This document shows positions 7,385 through 16,527 of a stretch of 35,241 nucleotides of DNA, one piece after another. The DNA is from an uncultured Sphingomonadaceae bacterium (GTDB taxonomy: Bacteria; Pseudomonadota; Alphaproteobacteria; Sphingomonadales; Sphingomonadaceae). Location: contig CAMYJW010000006.1 in NCBI GenBank assembly GCA_947258815.1, forward strand, positions 1 through 35,241, read 5' to 3'. Numbering within the stretch: the first letter of the stretch is position 1; each line of letters begins with the position of its first letter. Under the pieces are notes generated by a model. That model made no database searches and had not been told where the DNA came from. It saw only the letters and a list, made by a program, of their open reading frames with translations. Position numbers and translations under genes: made by a program.

Positions 7385-8167
7385 ATGACGCGGGCGGTTC
7401 GCGTTTTTCCAGACGGGAGCCGCCAGCCCGCGTCGCAGCAGTGGGTGCCAGAAGCGCCGGTTGCGCTGGAATTCAATGGTCTGGCCTATGCCGTGATGAT
7501 GGCAACGCCAGCCCAGCTTGAAGACTTTGCGACCGGGTTCGCGCTGAGCGAAAGTCTGGCGGCAAACGTTGCTGATATCAGCGATATTGCGGTTGCCGAA
7601 ACCGACAAGGGCTGGATCGTGCGCGCCACGCTTGCGGGGCTGGGCATCGAAAAACTGGGTGAGCGCGTGCGCGCCCGCGTTTCGGAATCGAGCTGCGGGC
7701 TGTGCGGCATAGAGAATCTGGAAGCGCTCGATACGCCGCTGCCCAAAGTTGCGGGCCACACCGCGCTGGACGGGAAAGCGGTGTTCGATGCGGTGCATGC
7801 GATTGCGGCACATCAGGTTCTTGGCGCGGCGACGGGGGCGGCCCATGCCGCGGCCTTTGCCGATGAGACCGGCGCGATTGGCTGCGTGCGCGAAGATGTC
7901 GGCAGGCACAATGCACTGGATAAGCTGGTGGGCGCGATGGCGCGGGAGGAAAAGCCGCTTTCGCCCGGCTTTGTGCTGTCAACCGCGCGGTGCAGCTATG
8001 AAATCGTTGAAAAGGCAGTGAAAGCTGGCGCGACCAGCCTTGTCACCATTTCCTTGCCAACCAGCCTTGCCGTGCGCCGCGCGCAGGCAGCGGGGCTGAG
8101 CCTTTGGGCGCTGGCGCGTGATGATAGCGTGCTGCTGGTGAACGATGCGGAGGCGCAGAATTTCTGA
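7385..8167 (+). CDS. fdhD: Formate dehydrogenase accessory sulfurtransferase FdhD
   Basis: 260 aa from the ATG at 7385; an in-frame start at 7319 would overlap the VOC gene, and the family normally begins near the VRVFPDG segment. FdhD transfers sulfur from the desulfurase IscS to the molybdenum cofactor before its insertion into formate dehydrogenase. The key CxxC pair is present at C104 and C107 (SCGLCG), together with the conserved TGAAHAAAFAD and EDVGRHNALDK blocks and VLSTARCSYEIVEKA near the C-terminus. No formate dehydrogenase gene is in the window, so the gene stands apart from its client enzyme here. It is convergent with metW, with a hairpin between them. Confidence 0.93.
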   Translation: MTRAVRVFPDGSRQPASQQWVPEAPVALEFNGLAYAVMMATPAQLEDFATGFALSESLAANVADISDIAVAETDKGWIVRATLAGLGIEKLGERVRARVSESSCGLCGIENLEALDTPLPKVAGHTALDGKAVFDAVHAIAAHQVLGAATGAAHAAAFADETGAIGCVREDVGRHNALDKLVGAMAREEKPLSPGFVLSTARCSYEIVEKAVKAGATSLVTISLPTSLAVRRAQAAGLSLWALARDDSVLLVNDAEAQNF

Positions 8168-8203
8168 TTCAATCCGGGCGCGCTGGTGTTTTGAGAATTT
8201 GCG

Positions 8204-8225
8204 GCAGGGCACTTTCCCGCCCTGC
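8204..8225. terminator. Hairpin between convergent fdhD and metW
   Basis: GCAGGGC-ACTTTCCC-GCCCTGC is a 7-bp stem with an 8-nt loop in the 63-bp gap between the two convergent stops, followed on the plus strand by a pyrimidine-rich TCTTCCTATTT. It could end transcription from both sides. T-runs are weak, so confidence is moderate. Confidence 0.5.
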
Positions 8226-8230
8226 TCTTC

Positions 8231-8821
8231 CTATTTGGAGAGCAGAAACACCGCATGTTCCGCGCGGAAATTGGCGGCGGCCGGGCTGCGGTGTTTATCG
8301 CCTTTCAGGAACCATGCGTTTTCCACCTTGATGCCGCGATCGCGCAGCAACTGGCGGAAATCATCAATTGTTGCGTGGTGGATGTTGGGCGTTTCATACC
8401 ATGCTTCGGGAAGTAGGCGCGTTACCGGCATACGCCCGCTCCAGAACAAGGTCAGCCGCACGCGCCAGTGCGCGAAGTTGGGAAAGCTGACAAATGCCTT
8501 GCGGCCGATCCGCAGCAGTTCATCAAGCACGATATCCGGGCGGCGCGTGGTCTGCAGGGTCTGGCTGAGGATCGCATAATCGAATGTGGCATCGGGATAG
8601 AACGCCAGATCGCTGTCGGCATCGCCCTGAATAACCGACAGGCCCTTGCCGACGCATGCGGCGACATTGTCAGGATCGATTTCCATGCCGCGCGCGTCGC
8701 AGCCTTTCTGATCGCGCAGCGCGGCCAGCAGCGTGCCATCCCCGCAGCCAACATCGAGCACGCGCGAATCCGGGTCGACATTGTCGCGGATGACCGCAAG
8801 ATCGGGGCGAAGCTGGCTCAC
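8231..8821 (-). CDS. metW: Methionine biosynthesis protein MetW
   Basis: 196 aa. It begins at a GTG overlapping the metX stop by 4 bp (GTGA), so translation is coupled. The class I SAM methyltransferase-like fold is visible: [16 protein letters not shown] (about residues 20-35), a GMEIDPDNV segment, and [18 protein letters not shown]. MetW accompanies MetX in many proteobacteria and is needed for efficient homoserine acetylation. It retains a methyltransferase fold, but its catalytic role is not methyl transfer to a known substrate. The length matches the family, and the metX-metW order is conserved. Confidence 0.92.
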   Translation of the reverse strand: MSQLRPDLAVIRDNVDPDSRVLDVGCGDGTLLAALRDQKGCDARGMEIDPDNVAACVGKGLSVIQGDADSDLAFYPDATFDYAILSQTLQTTRRPDIVLDELLRIGRKAFVSFPNFAHWRVRLTLFWSGRMPVTRLLPEAWYETPNIHHATIDDFRQLLRDRGIKVENAWFLKGDKHRSPAAANFRAEHAVFLLSK

Positions 8822-9927
8822 TGTTCGATAAACCCTGAAATCACGCGATCCAGCTCGGGCACATCGAGCAGGAAACTGTCATGCCCATAAGGCGCGGACA
8901 GTTCCACGAAGCTGACGGGCGCACCGGCGGCATTCAGCGCATGGACAATGGCGCGCGATTCCGCCGTGGGATAAAGCCAGTCGGTATCGAAACTGATCAG
9001 ACAGAAGCGCGCCTGCGATTTGGCGAATGCATTGGCCAGCAGGCCGCCATGTTCCTCGGCCAGATCGAAATAATCCATCGCGCGTGTGATATAGAGATAG
9101 CTGTTGGCATCGAAGCGGTCTGTAAAGCTGATCCCCTGATAGCGCAGATAGCTTTCCACCTGGAAATCGGCATCGAAACCGAAGGTTTTTTCCGCGCGAT
9201 CCTGCAGATTGCGGCCGAACTTGTCGGTCAGCCCCGCTTCGGAAAGATAGGTGATGTGTGCCGCCATGCGCGCCACTGCCAGCCCTTTTTCCGGCCCTTT
9301 GCCATGGCCCGAATAATCGCCATCGCGCCATTCAGGGTCGGCCATGATCGCCTGCCTGCCCACTTCGTGAAACGCGATATTCTGGGCAGAATGGCGCGCG
9401 GTCGATGCGATCACAAGCGCTGCGGCGGTGCGATCTGGGAAATTCGCGGCAAGCGACAGCGCCTGCATCCCGCCCATTGATCCGCCAACAACCGCGTGGA
9501 GCCGTTCGATCCCCAGCGCATCGAGCAGCGCGATGTGGCCGCGCACCATATCGCGAATGGTGATGACCGGAAACGCCATGCCATAAGGCTCGCCATCGGG
9601 GCCGGGGCTTGCAGGCCCGGTCGATCCCATGCAGCTGCCCACGACATTGGCGCAGATCACGAAGAACTTGTCCGTGTCGATCGGCTTGCCCGGCCCGACC
9701 ATGCGCAACCACCAGCCTTCCTTGCCGGTTTTGGGGTGGGGGCTGGCGACATGCTGATCGCCGGTCAGCGCGTGGGCGATGAATATCGCGTTGGACCTGG
9801 TCTCATTCAGATCGCCATACGTTTCATATGCGATCTGCACATTTTCCAGCTGTTGTCCGCCATCAAGCGGCAACGGATCGGGCAGTGTCAGAACCTGACT
9901 GGAAGAGGTGATCGGTGCGGACGCCAT
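8818..9927 (-). CDS. metX: Homoserine O-acetyltransferase MetX
   Basis: 369 aa from the ATG at 9927; an in-frame ATG at 9972 would extend into the region shared with hisC's promoter. An alpha/beta-hydrolase that acylates L-homoserine from acetyl-CoA, the first committed step to methionine. The nucleophile elbow [10 protein letters not shown] carries S150, and the acid D316 (FDTDWLYP) and base H349 (YGHDSFLLD) complete the triad. The N-terminal HALTGDQHV block is typical of MetX. Closely related enzymes use succinyl-CoA, and alphaproteobacterial members can be succinyltransferases, so the acyl donor is not proven. Divergent from hisC, with tandem TTGACA-containing repeats between them. Confidence 0.93.
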   Translation of the reverse strand: MASAPITSSSQVLTLPDPLPLDGGQQLENVQIAYETYGDLNETRSNAIFIAHALTGDQHVASPHPKTGKEGWWLRMVGPGKPIDTDKFFVICANVVGSCMGSTGPASPGPDGEPYGMAFPVITIRDMVRGHIALLDALGIERLHAVVGGSMGGMQALSLAANFPDRTAAALVIASTARHSAQNIAFHEVGRQAIMADPEWRDGDYSGHGKGPEKGLAVARMAAHITYLSEAGLTDKFGRNLQDRAEKTFGFDADFQVESYLRYQGISFTDRFDANSYLYITRAMDYFDLAEEHGGLLANAFAKSQARFCLISFDTDWLYPTAESRAIVHALNAAGAPVSFVELSAPYGHDSFLLDVPELDRVISGFIEQ

Positions 9928-9957
9928 GACAGACCGGCAATTGGGGGTTGGGCGGCG

Positions 9958-9982
9958 CGCTGTCAATCTCACGCTGTCAATC
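9958..9982 (-). promoter_or_regulatory. Tandem 11-bp repeat with TTGACA boxes upstream of metX
   Basis: CGCTGTCAATC occurs twice (9958-9968 and 9972-9982), a 14-bp period. Read on the minus strand each contains TTGACA, the -35 consensus, 30-55 bp ahead of the metX start. No strong -10 hexamer is visible. It may be a promoter element or a regulator-binding site. I looked for the SAM-II riboswitch that often precedes alphaproteobacterial metX and did not find it. Confidence 0.35.
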
Positions 9983-10014
9983 GGCGCTGCGCTTCGCTAA
10001 AGGCCTTGTCCACC

Positions 10015-11133
10015 ATGGCAGACTCATCGAACACCGCTGGCGGACCGCAGCCCAAGGACTGGATCGCGGCTATCCATGCCTATGTGCCGGGCAAGTCCAA
10101 AGGTGCGGACGGGCAAAAGCTTATCAAACTGTCGGCAAACGAAAATCCGCTGGGGACGAGCGCCACCGCGCTGGCTGCCCGCGCACAGGCCGTCGAACCT
10201 TCGCTCTATCCCGATCCCGACAGCACCGCCCTGCGTGAGGCGATTGCTGCGTTGCACGGGCTTGATCCGGCGCGGATCGTGTGCGGCACCGGATCTGGCG
10301 AACTGCTGACGCTAAGCGCCAGTGCATTTGCCGGGCCGGGCGATGAAGTGATCTTCGTGCGCTATGGCTTTTCTTTGTATGAGATTGCCGCGCGGCGCTG
10401 CGGCGCAACGCCGGTGGTCGCGCCCGATGCCGATTATGGCACCGATGTCGATGCGCTGCTGGCGCTGGTGACAGAGCGCACCCGCGTGGTGTTTATCGCC
10501 AATCCGAACAACCCGACCGGCAGCTTCCTGACCCGCAGGGAACTGGCGCGTCTGCACGCCGGGTTGCCCGGCAACGTGTTGCTTGTGCTTGATCAGGCTT
10601 ATGCCGAATATGTCGATCCGATGGACGACGATGGCAGTCTGGAGCTTGCTCGCAGCAGCGCAAATGTGCTGGTGACGCGCACGTTTTCAAAGGCCTATGG
10701 CCTGGCCGGAGAGCGAGTCGGCTGGGGCACCGGCGCACCTCGGCTGATCGATATGCTGAACCGCATTCGCGGGCCGTTCAATGTTAACAATGGCGCGCAG
10801 GCGGTCACGCTTGCGGCGCTTGGCGATCAGGATTTCGTTTCGATGTCGCGCCGCCACAACGCGATGGAACGCGCGCGTTTCGAGGAATTGCTTGCGCCAC
10901 TGGCCAACCACGGTGTGCGCGTGTTGCCCAGCGAAGCCAATTTCGTGCTGGTGCTGTTCGATGGCGCGCTGAGCGCGGAAAGGGCATACAACGGGCTTGC
11001 CGAGCGCGGCTACATCGTGCGCTGGTTGCCGGGACAGGGACTTGCCAACGGGCTGCGCATCACTATCGGCAAGCGCGAGGATATGGATGCCATCGCCGCA
11101 GCCTTGCGCGCCATGGTGGAGGATGCGCAATGA
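10015..11133 (+). CDS. hisC: Histidinol-phosphate / aromatic aminotransferase HisC
   Basis: 372 aa from the ATG at 10015; the frame is open far upstream, but that part lies antisense to metX and is not coding. A fold-type I PLP aminotransferase: LSANENPLG near the N-terminus, [10 protein letters not shown] for the PLP-ring contact, LDQAYAEY, and the Schiff-base lysine K226 in [16 protein letters not shown]. HisC transaminates imidazole-acetol phosphate in histidine synthesis, and in this lineage it often doubles as the aromatic aminotransferase. Overlap with tyrC by ATGA supports a role in tyrosine/phenylalanine synthesis as well. Confidence 0.92.
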   Translation: MADSSNTAGGPQPKDWIAAIHAYVPGKSKGADGQKLIKLSANENPLGTSATALAARAQAVEPSLYPDPDSTALREAIAALHGLDPARIVCGTGSGELLTLSASAFAGPGDEVIFVRYGFSLYEIAARRCGATPVVAPDADYGTDVDALLALVTERTRVVFIANPNNPTGSFLTRRELARLHAGLPGNVLLVLDQAYAEYVDPMDDDGSLELARSSANVLVTRTFSKAYGLAGERVGWGTGAPRLIDMLNRIRGPFNVNNGAQAVTLAALGDQDFVSMSRRHNAMERARFEELLAPLANHGVRVLPSEANFVLVLFDGALSAERAYNGLAERGYIVRWLPGQGLANGLRITIGKREDMDAIAAALRAMVEDAQ

Positions 11134-12056
11134 GCTTCAACCGGATCGCGATTATTGGCCTTGGCCTGCTGGGCGGGTCGATCGGGCTGGCGGTGCGCGA
11201 ATATCTGCCGGACAGCGTGACAACCGGCTTTGACAGCGATCCCCAAACGCGCAAGCGCGCGGCCGAGCGCGGCCTGGTCACAACCGTGTGCGAAACGGCA
11301 GCCGAAGCTGTTGCCAATGCCGATCTGGTGATTTTCTGCGTGCCGCCCGGCGCGATGGGGCGGGCGGCAGCGGATGTCGCCGATGCTCTGCCCGCCGATG
11401 CACTGGTCAGCGATGTGGGATCGTGCAAGGTTTCCATCGCCGAGGCGCTGGGCAAGGCTTTGCCCGGCCACACCGTTATTCCAGCGCATCCGGTGGCGGG
11501 AACGGAAAATTCCGGGCCTGACGCGGGCTTTGCCAGCCTGTTTCGCAATCGCTGGTGCATCGTCACCCCGCCAGAGCCGACCGATCTTCTCAAGCTGACC
11601 GCGCTGGTCGAATTCTGGGAAGCGTTGGGCGCGAATGTCGAGATTATGGATGCCGAGCATCACGATCTGGTGCTGGCCGTTACCAGCCATCTGCCGCATC
11701 TTATTGCTTACACGATTGTTGGCACCGCATCCGATCTGGAGGATGTGACGCAAAGCGAGGTGATCAAGTATTCGGCGGGCGGTTTCCGCGATTTCACGCG
11801 GATCGCTGCATCAGACCCGACGATGTGGCGCGATGTGTTTCTATCCAACAAGGATGCAGTGCTCACGATGCTGCAACGCTTTTCGGAAGATCTGTCGGCG
11901 CTCCAGCGGGCGATTCGGGTTGGCGATGGCGATGCCCTGTTCGAACAGTTTTCGCACACCCGCGCGATCCGCCGCTCGATTATCGAGGAAGGGCAGGACG
12001 ATGCCCGGCCAGACTTTGGGCGCGGCGATCACGATGGCAGCGCTGCGGGCGATTAG
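11130..12056 (+). CDS. tyrC: Prephenate/arogenate (cyclohexadienyl) dehydrogenase
   Basis: 308 aa, ATG overlapping the hisC stop (ATGA). The N-terminal NAD-binding motif [10 protein letters not shown] (about residues 10-19) and the [11 protein letters not shown] segment mark the TyrA family. [20 protein letters not shown] and [12 protein letters not shown] hold the conserved residues of the active site, and the C-terminal helical dimerisation domain is complete. The enzyme oxidatively decarboxylates prephenate or arogenate to the tyrosine precursor or tyrosine. There is no ACT domain, so feedback control by that route is not expected. Its stop overlaps that of the convergent plsC by 4 bp. Confidence 0.9.
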   Translation: MSFNRIAIIGLGLLGGSIGLAVREYLPDSVTTGFDSDPQTRKRAAERGLVTTVCETAAEAVANADLVIFCVPPGAMGRAAADVADALPADALVSDVGSCKVSIAEALGKALPGHTVIPAHPVAGTENSGPDAGFASLFRNRWCIVTPPEPTDLLKLTALVEFWEALGANVEIMDAEHHDLVLAVTSHLPHLIAYTIVGTASDLEDVTQSEVIKYSAGGFRDFTRIAASDPTMWRDVFLSNKDAVLTMLQRFSEDLSALQRAIRVGDGDALFEQFSHTRAIRRSIIEEGQDDARPDFGRGDHDGSAAGD

Positions 12057-12772
12057 CCGGTCGGCTGATCATTCGAGGTATCGTTCAGCGCGTTGATGGC
12101 GTCGGTCACGCGGCGCTCGATCTCCTCGCGCGGGAGGCCCGGTTCAATCGTTTCGCCCACTTTGACCGTGATTGTGCCCTTGCGTTTCCAGCGGCGCTGA
12201 TAAAGCGGCCCGCTGTTCAGTGCGACCGGCACCACCGGAATGCCCAGCAGCTTGTATAGGCCGGCGAATCCCGCCTGAAGCGGCGCCCGGGTTCCGTGCG
12301 GCACTCTGGTGCCTTCGGGAAAGATCACCATCACCCGGCCAGCCTGGTTGAACGCTTTCGCCACCGAAATCATCTTGCGCAACGTGCGCGCGCCCTGATC
12401 GCGTTCCACAGGGACAAGGCCATACATCATGCCGACTTTGCCCCACAGCGGAATGCGGGTCAGCTCTGCCTTGGCGAACACGGCCGGGTATTCAAGCAGA
12501 TTGGGCGTGTCGATCGCTTCGAAAAAGCTTTCATGCTTGATCGCGATCAGGGCGTTTGTCTGCGGAAGCGTGCCTTCCAGCTTCACATTTATGCCCAACA
12601 GCAAGCGTGCGCATCCCCGATGCCAGGCGGACCAGCTTTCCGCGACAGCGCGCAGCGCGCGTTTGCCAAGCAGCATTGCCGGAAAGGCCGCAATCACGAA
12701 AAGCGTGGTTCCGATATAGAACGCGGCATAAAACGCGATGCTGCGTATGATGCTGGACAGGTCCGCGATCAT
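12053..12772 (-). CDS. plsC: 1-acyl-sn-glycerol-3-phosphate acyltransferase (PlsC-type)
   Basis: 239 aa. One N-terminal membrane helix (about residues 10-35) precedes the acyltransferase domain. The catalytic motif is KHESFFE, i.e. HX4E (H80, E85) instead of the canonical HX4D. The FPEGTR phosphate-binding motif is intact at 151-156, and PVVPVALNSG follows. The enzyme makes phosphatidic acid from lysophosphatidate at the inner membrane. The start overlaps the ydcF stop (TGATG), so the gene is the last member of a coupled ftsE-ftsX-ydcF-plsC run. Confidence 0.9.
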   Translation of the reverse strand: MIADLSSIIRSIAFYAAFYIGTTLFVIAAFPAMLLGKRALRAVAESWSAWHRGCARLLLGINVKLEGTLPQTNALIAIKHESFFEAIDTPNLLEYPAVFAKAELTRIPLWGKVGMMYGLVPVERDQGARTLRKMISVAKAFNQAGRVMVIFPEGTRVPHGTRAPLQAGFAGLYKLLGIPVVPVALNSGPLYQRRWKRKGTITVKVGETIEPGLPREEIERRVTDAINALNDTSNDQPTG

Positions 12773-13302
12773 CAGCCTGCCCAGAGCCAGGACAAGTGCC
12801 GCGCGATCAGTTTGTGATACTCAAGAAACAGAATGCGCAGGCTGGGGCGGGAATGCACGGCATCGCGCACAACCTGAATATGTTCGGGAATGGCGTGATC
12901 CAGTTCAAGCGCTGATCGGCGCATGTGCCAGTCTGTCGTGATCAGCCGGACCGATCTGTAATCGTTGCGTGCAAGCCAGCGCGAGGCTTCCAGCGCGTTC
13001 GATCGCGTATCATAGGAATCATAGCCCAGGGTGATGCAGCACCGCATAAGCTTTGCCGATACGTTATATTCGGCAGCGAATTCCCCAGGACGAACTTCGC
13101 GGTCCACGCCCGAAACAAGCAGGCGCGTAGTCCATTTTTCGTCCAGCGCCTCAAGTCCGCGCGCGATTCGCCCTTCGCCGCCGGTATAAACCACGGCGGC
13201 ATCGGTTTCCGCCTTTCCGGCAGGGCCGGGCAGCGCGATGGCAAACCAGAAAAATCCGATGATCCAGACAAGGAACACGACCGAGGCAAGGCGACGAAGC
13301 AT
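12772..13302 (-). CDS. YdcF family (DUF218) protein
   Basis: 176 aa. A single N-terminal membrane helix (residues about 5-28, SVVFLVWIIGFFWFAIALPG) anchors a DUF218 domain: AAVVYTGGEGRIARGLEAL, LLVSGVD, and then YDTRSNALEASRWL with the conserved Thr-x-x-Asn/Glu pattern, followed by VRLITTDWHMRRS. Members of the family are membrane-anchored and are linked to cell-envelope metabolism (for example SanA/ElyC-like roles), but the reaction is not established. It sits 8 bp after ftsX and overlaps plsC, so it is probably co-expressed with division and lipid genes. Confidence 0.85.
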   Translation of the reverse strand: MLRRLASVVFLVWIIGFFWFAIALPGPAGKAETDAAVVYTGGEGRIARGLEALDEKWTTRLLVSGVDREVRPGEFAAEYNVSAKLMRCCITLGYDSYDTRSNALEASRWLARNDYRSVRLITTDWHMRRSALELDHAIPEHIQVVRDAVHSRPSLRILFLEYHKLIARHLSWLWAG

Positions 13303-13310
13303 GGCGGGCG

Positions 13311-14252
13311 CTATAGCATCTTGCGCAAGGTATGTATCACCGTGAGCCTTGCGGTCAGCATCGCAAGGCCCGCGGCAAGAATCGGCACCGCAGCGAGCAT
13401 CAGCCAGTCCCAGAAACCAAGCGCGCCGCTATCGACCAGCCCGGCACCAAGGCTGGCGAAACGTTTTCCCAGAAACAGGATGACCACGATCGCCAGAAGC
13501 AGGCCGACAAAACCGCCACCGGCCGCGCCAACCCCGATGGACCGCTGGAAAATTCGCGCGACCTGCGAATCCGTGCCGCCAAGCAGATGAACGATTTCAA
13601 TCGTATTGCGGCTGGCGCCCAGCGCGGAGCGGGCGGCCAGAAGGACAGCCGATGCCAGCGCCATCGCCAGCAACACGACCAGCGCAAGGGCAAGCCATTG
13701 TAACGATTCGATCGCATCGAAGACCGGTTCGATCCAGCTTGACTGCGCATCGACGCGTGCCGAAGGTGCAACCTCCAGCAGCGCCTGCTGGATCGCCGTC
13801 AGCCTGCCGGGCGTAACCGGCCCGTCCAGCCTTGCATCGATCAGGATCGGCACCGGAACGGCGGTGTCCAGCCCGGTCTCGGTTCCCGAACCAAGCCATG
13901 GCTCGATCAGTGCATCCACTTCGGACTGCGGCACACGCCGCACAGAGATAATGCCCTGAAGCGATTGCAGCCGCGCGTGCGCCGCCTTGCTTTGCGCCTC
14001 ACGAACATCCGCGCGCGCTTCAACGATCTGGATGGTAATCCCGCCTTCCAGCTCTGCCTTGGCGGATTGTGCGGCGTTGTTCAGCGCAAGGCCGGCGGCC
14101 AGAGCGATCACCGTCAGCGCCACCATGATGGCGATAACCCAAGGCATCGGGCCGGAAAAGCGGGTCAGGGGAATCAGATCGGGGCGGTTTGATCCGGCGA
14201 TGTTGCGCCAGATGTCGCGCGCGGATTGCGCCAGATTATCCAGGCCATTCAT
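13311..14252 (-). CDS. ftsX: Cell division protein FtsX
   Basis: 313 aa. The layout is that of FtsX: a cytoplasmic N-terminus, a first membrane helix (about residues 35-60, [20 protein letters not shown]), an extracytoplasmic loop of some 110 residues ([18 protein letters not shown]...), and three more helices (about 170-195, 225-255 and 270-295). FtsX couples the ATPase FtsE to periplasmic peptidoglycan hydrolase activation during septation. The start overlaps ftsE (ATGA), as in the classical ftsEX operon. Confidence 0.9.
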   Translation of the reverse strand: MNGLDNLAQSARDIWRNIAGSNRPDLIPLTRFSGPMPWVIAIMVALTVIALAAGLALNNAAQSAKAELEGGITIQIVEARADVREAQSKAAHARLQSLQGIISVRRVPQSEVDALIEPWLGSGTETGLDTAVPVPILIDARLDGPVTPGRLTAIQQALLEVAPSARVDAQSSWIEPVFDAIESLQWLALALVVLLAMALASAVLLAARSALGASRNTIEIVHLLGGTDSQVARIFQRSIGVGAAGGGFVGLLLAIVVILFLGKRFASLGAGLVDSGALGFWDWLMLAAVPILAAGLAMLTARLTVIHTLRKML

Positions 14253-14989
14253 TGTTGCGGCCCACTTGCGCGCGCGGGTCGCCGTGGCGGAAAGCGCAAG
14301 GCGCCCGTCGGATCGGAAAGACGCCCCTTGTCCAGCCGCATAATCAGCGAATCGGGCACTTTCTTGAGCAGATGGACATCATGGGTGGCGACCACCACGG
14401 TTGTGCCCAGCCCGTTCAGCGCTTCAAACAGCCGCAGCAGTTTGATCGCCATTTCCGGGTCGACGTTGCCGGTCGGTTCGTCTGCGACAAGGATATCGGG
14501 GCGGGAGATAACCGCGCGGGCAATCGCGACGCGCTGCTGCTCTCCGCCGGAAAGTGTCGCCGGTTTCGCTTCGGTCCGTTCTGTCAGGCCGACCCAGTCG
14601 AGCATGTCGTATACCGGCTTTTCCAGGTCTTTCTCTTTCGCGCCCGAAACGCGAAGCGGCAGCGCCACATTGTCGAACGCCGATAAATGCGGGACAAGGC
14701 GGAAATCCTGAAACACCACGCCAATGCGGCGGCGCAGGGCGGGCAGGCGTTCGCGTGGCAGGGTGATCGCATCCGCCCCGAACATGCGGATCATTCCGCG
14801 CGATGGGCGTTGGGCCAGGTAAAGCAGCTTGAGCAGCGATGTCTTGCCCGCGCCGCTGGCCCCGGTGAGGAAATAGAAGCTGCCGGGATAGAGCGTGAAC
14901 GAAAGGTCGCTCAGGACTTCCCGGTCGGTGCCATAACGCAACCCGACATTGTTGAAATGGACAATTTCCCCGTCGGCTGCCTGATTCAT
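14249..14989 (-). CDS. ftsE: Cell division ATP-binding protein FtsE
   Basis: 246 aa ABC ATPase: Walker A GASGAGKT (43-50), Q-loop [22 protein letters not shown] (the FQDFRL form is characteristic of FtsE), signature LSGGE (146-150), Walker [13 protein letters not shown], and the switch histidine in VVVATHD. It drives conformational changes in FtsX to activate cell-wall hydrolysis at the septum. It is the first gene of the minus-strand run ftsE-ftsX-ydcF-plsC, with its promoter in the 139-bp gap to the divergent zinc-ribbon gene. The C-terminal tail is proline/arginine-rich, as often in alphaproteobacteria. Confidence 0.93.
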   Translation of the reverse strand: MNQAADGEIVHFNNVGLRYGTDREVLSDLSFTLYPGSFYFLTGASGAGKTSLLKLLYLAQRPSRGMIRMFGADAITLPRERLPALRRRIGVVFQDFRLVPHLSAFDNVALPLRVSGAKEKDLEKPVYDMLDWVGLTERTEAKPATLSGGEQQRVAIARAVISRPDILVADEPTGNVDPEMAIKLLRLFEALNGLGTTVVVATHDVHLLKKVPDSLIMRLDKGRLSDPTGALRFPPRRPARASGPQQ

Positions 14990-15128
14990 GTGTTCTCTGC
15001 TATCCGGTCTTGCGGGGTGCGTTGAGGGCTATAGCCGTCAATGAATGTGGAAAAAAGGGTCAAGCGTCGGTCAGGCTGCCAGACGATGCTTGTCGGGTGC
15101 GCGGCTGGCGTGCTTTAGGGGTGAAGTC

Positions 15129-16046
15129 ATGATCATTGCCTGCCCAGCCTGTTCCACGCGCTACGTCGTGCCCGATACCGCCATTGGTATCGAGGGCAGA
15201 ACGGTTCGCTGCGCCAAATGCCGTCACAGCTGGTTTCAGGACGGGCCCGAACTGGATGTTCCAGAGCCGGCTCCGCCGCCGCAAATGCCCGAATCGCAGG
15301 CGCCAGCCGCGCCGCCGGTTGCTTCGGACGATCAGCCGGCCGCAGAGCGGGCAGCGGCTGACGATGGCGTGCCTGACAGCGAGGAATTTGACGATCAGGC
15401 CGCCGCCCAAGCCGCTGCCGATGCGCCACACGAAGATCCTGCCCAGCCGGATTTGCCTGTCGATCCGCCTGCGGATGATGGGTTCGACGCGCCCCCGATC
15501 GCGCAGCCTTTGGAAGAGCGGGCACCGCAGCCGGTTTACGATGATGCGGATTCGATTTCCTATGCGCCCGCGGTCGAGGAATCGTCGAGTTTTGAGTATT
15601 CCCCGCCGTTCCGCCCCAGGCTCAACCGGCCCAGGCTCCTGATGATCGCGGCAGTTCTGTTCGCCGTGGTGGCGCTTGGCGCGGTTGCCTATGTCTGGCG
15701 GTTCGGCCTGCCGGGCTGGATGACCACTCCTGCGGGAACATTCGCGCAGGCCCAGCCGGATCTGGTTCTGGATTTTCCGCCCAATCGTCAGGATCGCCGC
15801 ACATTGCCCAACGGCACGGAATTTTTCGGGGCAAGCGGCACGGTTACCAATGTGGGCAGTGTTGAACGCTCTGTCCCCTCGATCCTCGTCGTGATGCACG
15901 ATGCGCGCGATCGTATCGTCTATAGCTGGGAAGTCGTTCCGCCCAAACGGCGGCTCGGGCCAGGCGAAAGCATGACGATCAACGAAGCGGTGACGGACGT
16001 GCCCAAATCGGCGGTCGCTGCGGAGATCGGCTGGAAACCCGGCTGA
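15129..16046 (+). CDS. MJ0042-type zinc-ribbon membrane protein (DUF3426-like C-terminus)
   Basis: 305 aa from the ATG at 15129, preceded by AGGGGTGAAGTC; an upstream ATG at 15045 lacks a ribosome site. A zinc ribbon with C5/C8 and C28/C31 (MIIACPACSTRYVVPD, VRCAKCRHSW) opens the protein. A long acidic, proline/alanine-rich linker (about 40-160) follows, then one membrane helix (about 168-190) and a C-terminal beta-rich domain beginning with DFPPNRQDRRTLPNG, of the DUF3426 type. Many alphaproteobacteria carry this protein next to ftsEX. Its job is unknown; the layout suggests a cytoplasmic sensor linked to a periplasmic domain. Confidence 0.8.
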   Translation: MIIACPACSTRYVVPDTAIGIEGRTVRCAKCRHSWFQDGPELDVPEPAPPPQMPESQAPAAPPVASDDQPAAERAAADDGVPDSEEFDDQAAAQAAADAPHEDPAQPDLPVDPPADDGFDAPPIAQPLEERAPQPVYDDADSISYAPAVEESSSFEYSPPFRPRLNRPRLLMIAAVLFAVVALGAVAYVWRFGLPGWMTTPAGTFAQAQPDLVLDFPPNRQDRRTLPNGTEFFGASGTVTNVGSVERSVPSILVVMHDARDRIVYSWEVVPPKRRLGPGESMTINEAVTDVPKSAVAAEIGWKPG

Positions 16047-16231
16047 ACAACCGGCCTGCCGGGGATGACGATGCGATCGCGCGCTTCCTGACCGGCCCGG
16101 TTGCGCGCTGCGAATACCCGCCGGCTGCGATATGCGCATGAAAACCTGAGACGCCGCTTGCAGCATGCAGAACCCTTTGCTAATGGCCCGCACCTGCCCG
16201 GGGCGGCTGCATCAGCGCCCCTGTCGATTTA

Positions 16232-16319
16232 GCGGTCGTGGCGGAATTGGTAGACGCGCAACGTTGAGGTCGTTGTGGGATAATATCCCGTGGAAGTTCG
16301 AGTCTTCTCGACCGCACCA
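16232..16319 (+). tRNA. tRNA-Leu (anticodon GAG)
   Basis: The acceptor strands GCGGTCG and CGACCGC pair, followed by A and an encoded CCA (16317-16319). The D-arm block GGCGGAATTGGTAGACGCGC matches that of the other leucine tRNA in the window. The anticodon stem CAACG/CGTTG encloses TTGAGGT, giving GAG. A long variable arm (GGGATAATATCCC) and a T-arm with GTTCGAGTC follow. The length is 88 nt with CCA. Its 3' end borders the start of the right-hand accessory region. Confidence 0.95.
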
Positions 16320-16527
16320 GGCAGTCCTGTAGTGAACCGGATTTTCGCCCTCGGGCGACCTGCGACCGCAGAATGGCGCAGTTCTGCGGGCTTTGGCGAC
16401 TGGTCCATTTTGACCTTGGGCAAGAGACGCCGGAACGCGGCGAGATGTGCGCGCCATTTCGGCCTGATTCTCTGTCTGGAGTTTCCTCGCCCACACGGCG
16501 ATTGGGGGGATTGAACAACGCTCAGGC

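Noticed and set aside
9496..10014. Long upstream extension of the hisC frame (about 170 codons)
   Set aside because: It lies antisense to metX; the HisC family begins near MADSSN at 10015, and metX is strongly supported on the other strand.
9928..10014. SAM-II riboswitch upstream of metX
   Set aside because: The conserved pseudoknot blocks of that riboswitch are not present on the minus strand of this 87-bp gap.
15060..16193. 377-codon minus-strand frame over the zinc-ribbon gene
   Set aside because: Arginine/glycine-rich shadow composition with no domain; the plus-strand zinc ribbon and membrane helix are clear.
16320..16527. Copy of the tRNA-Leu 3' end as attachment repeat
   Set aside because: I found no second copy of the GTTCGAGTCTTCTCG segment in the window, so no attachment duplication can be claimed.
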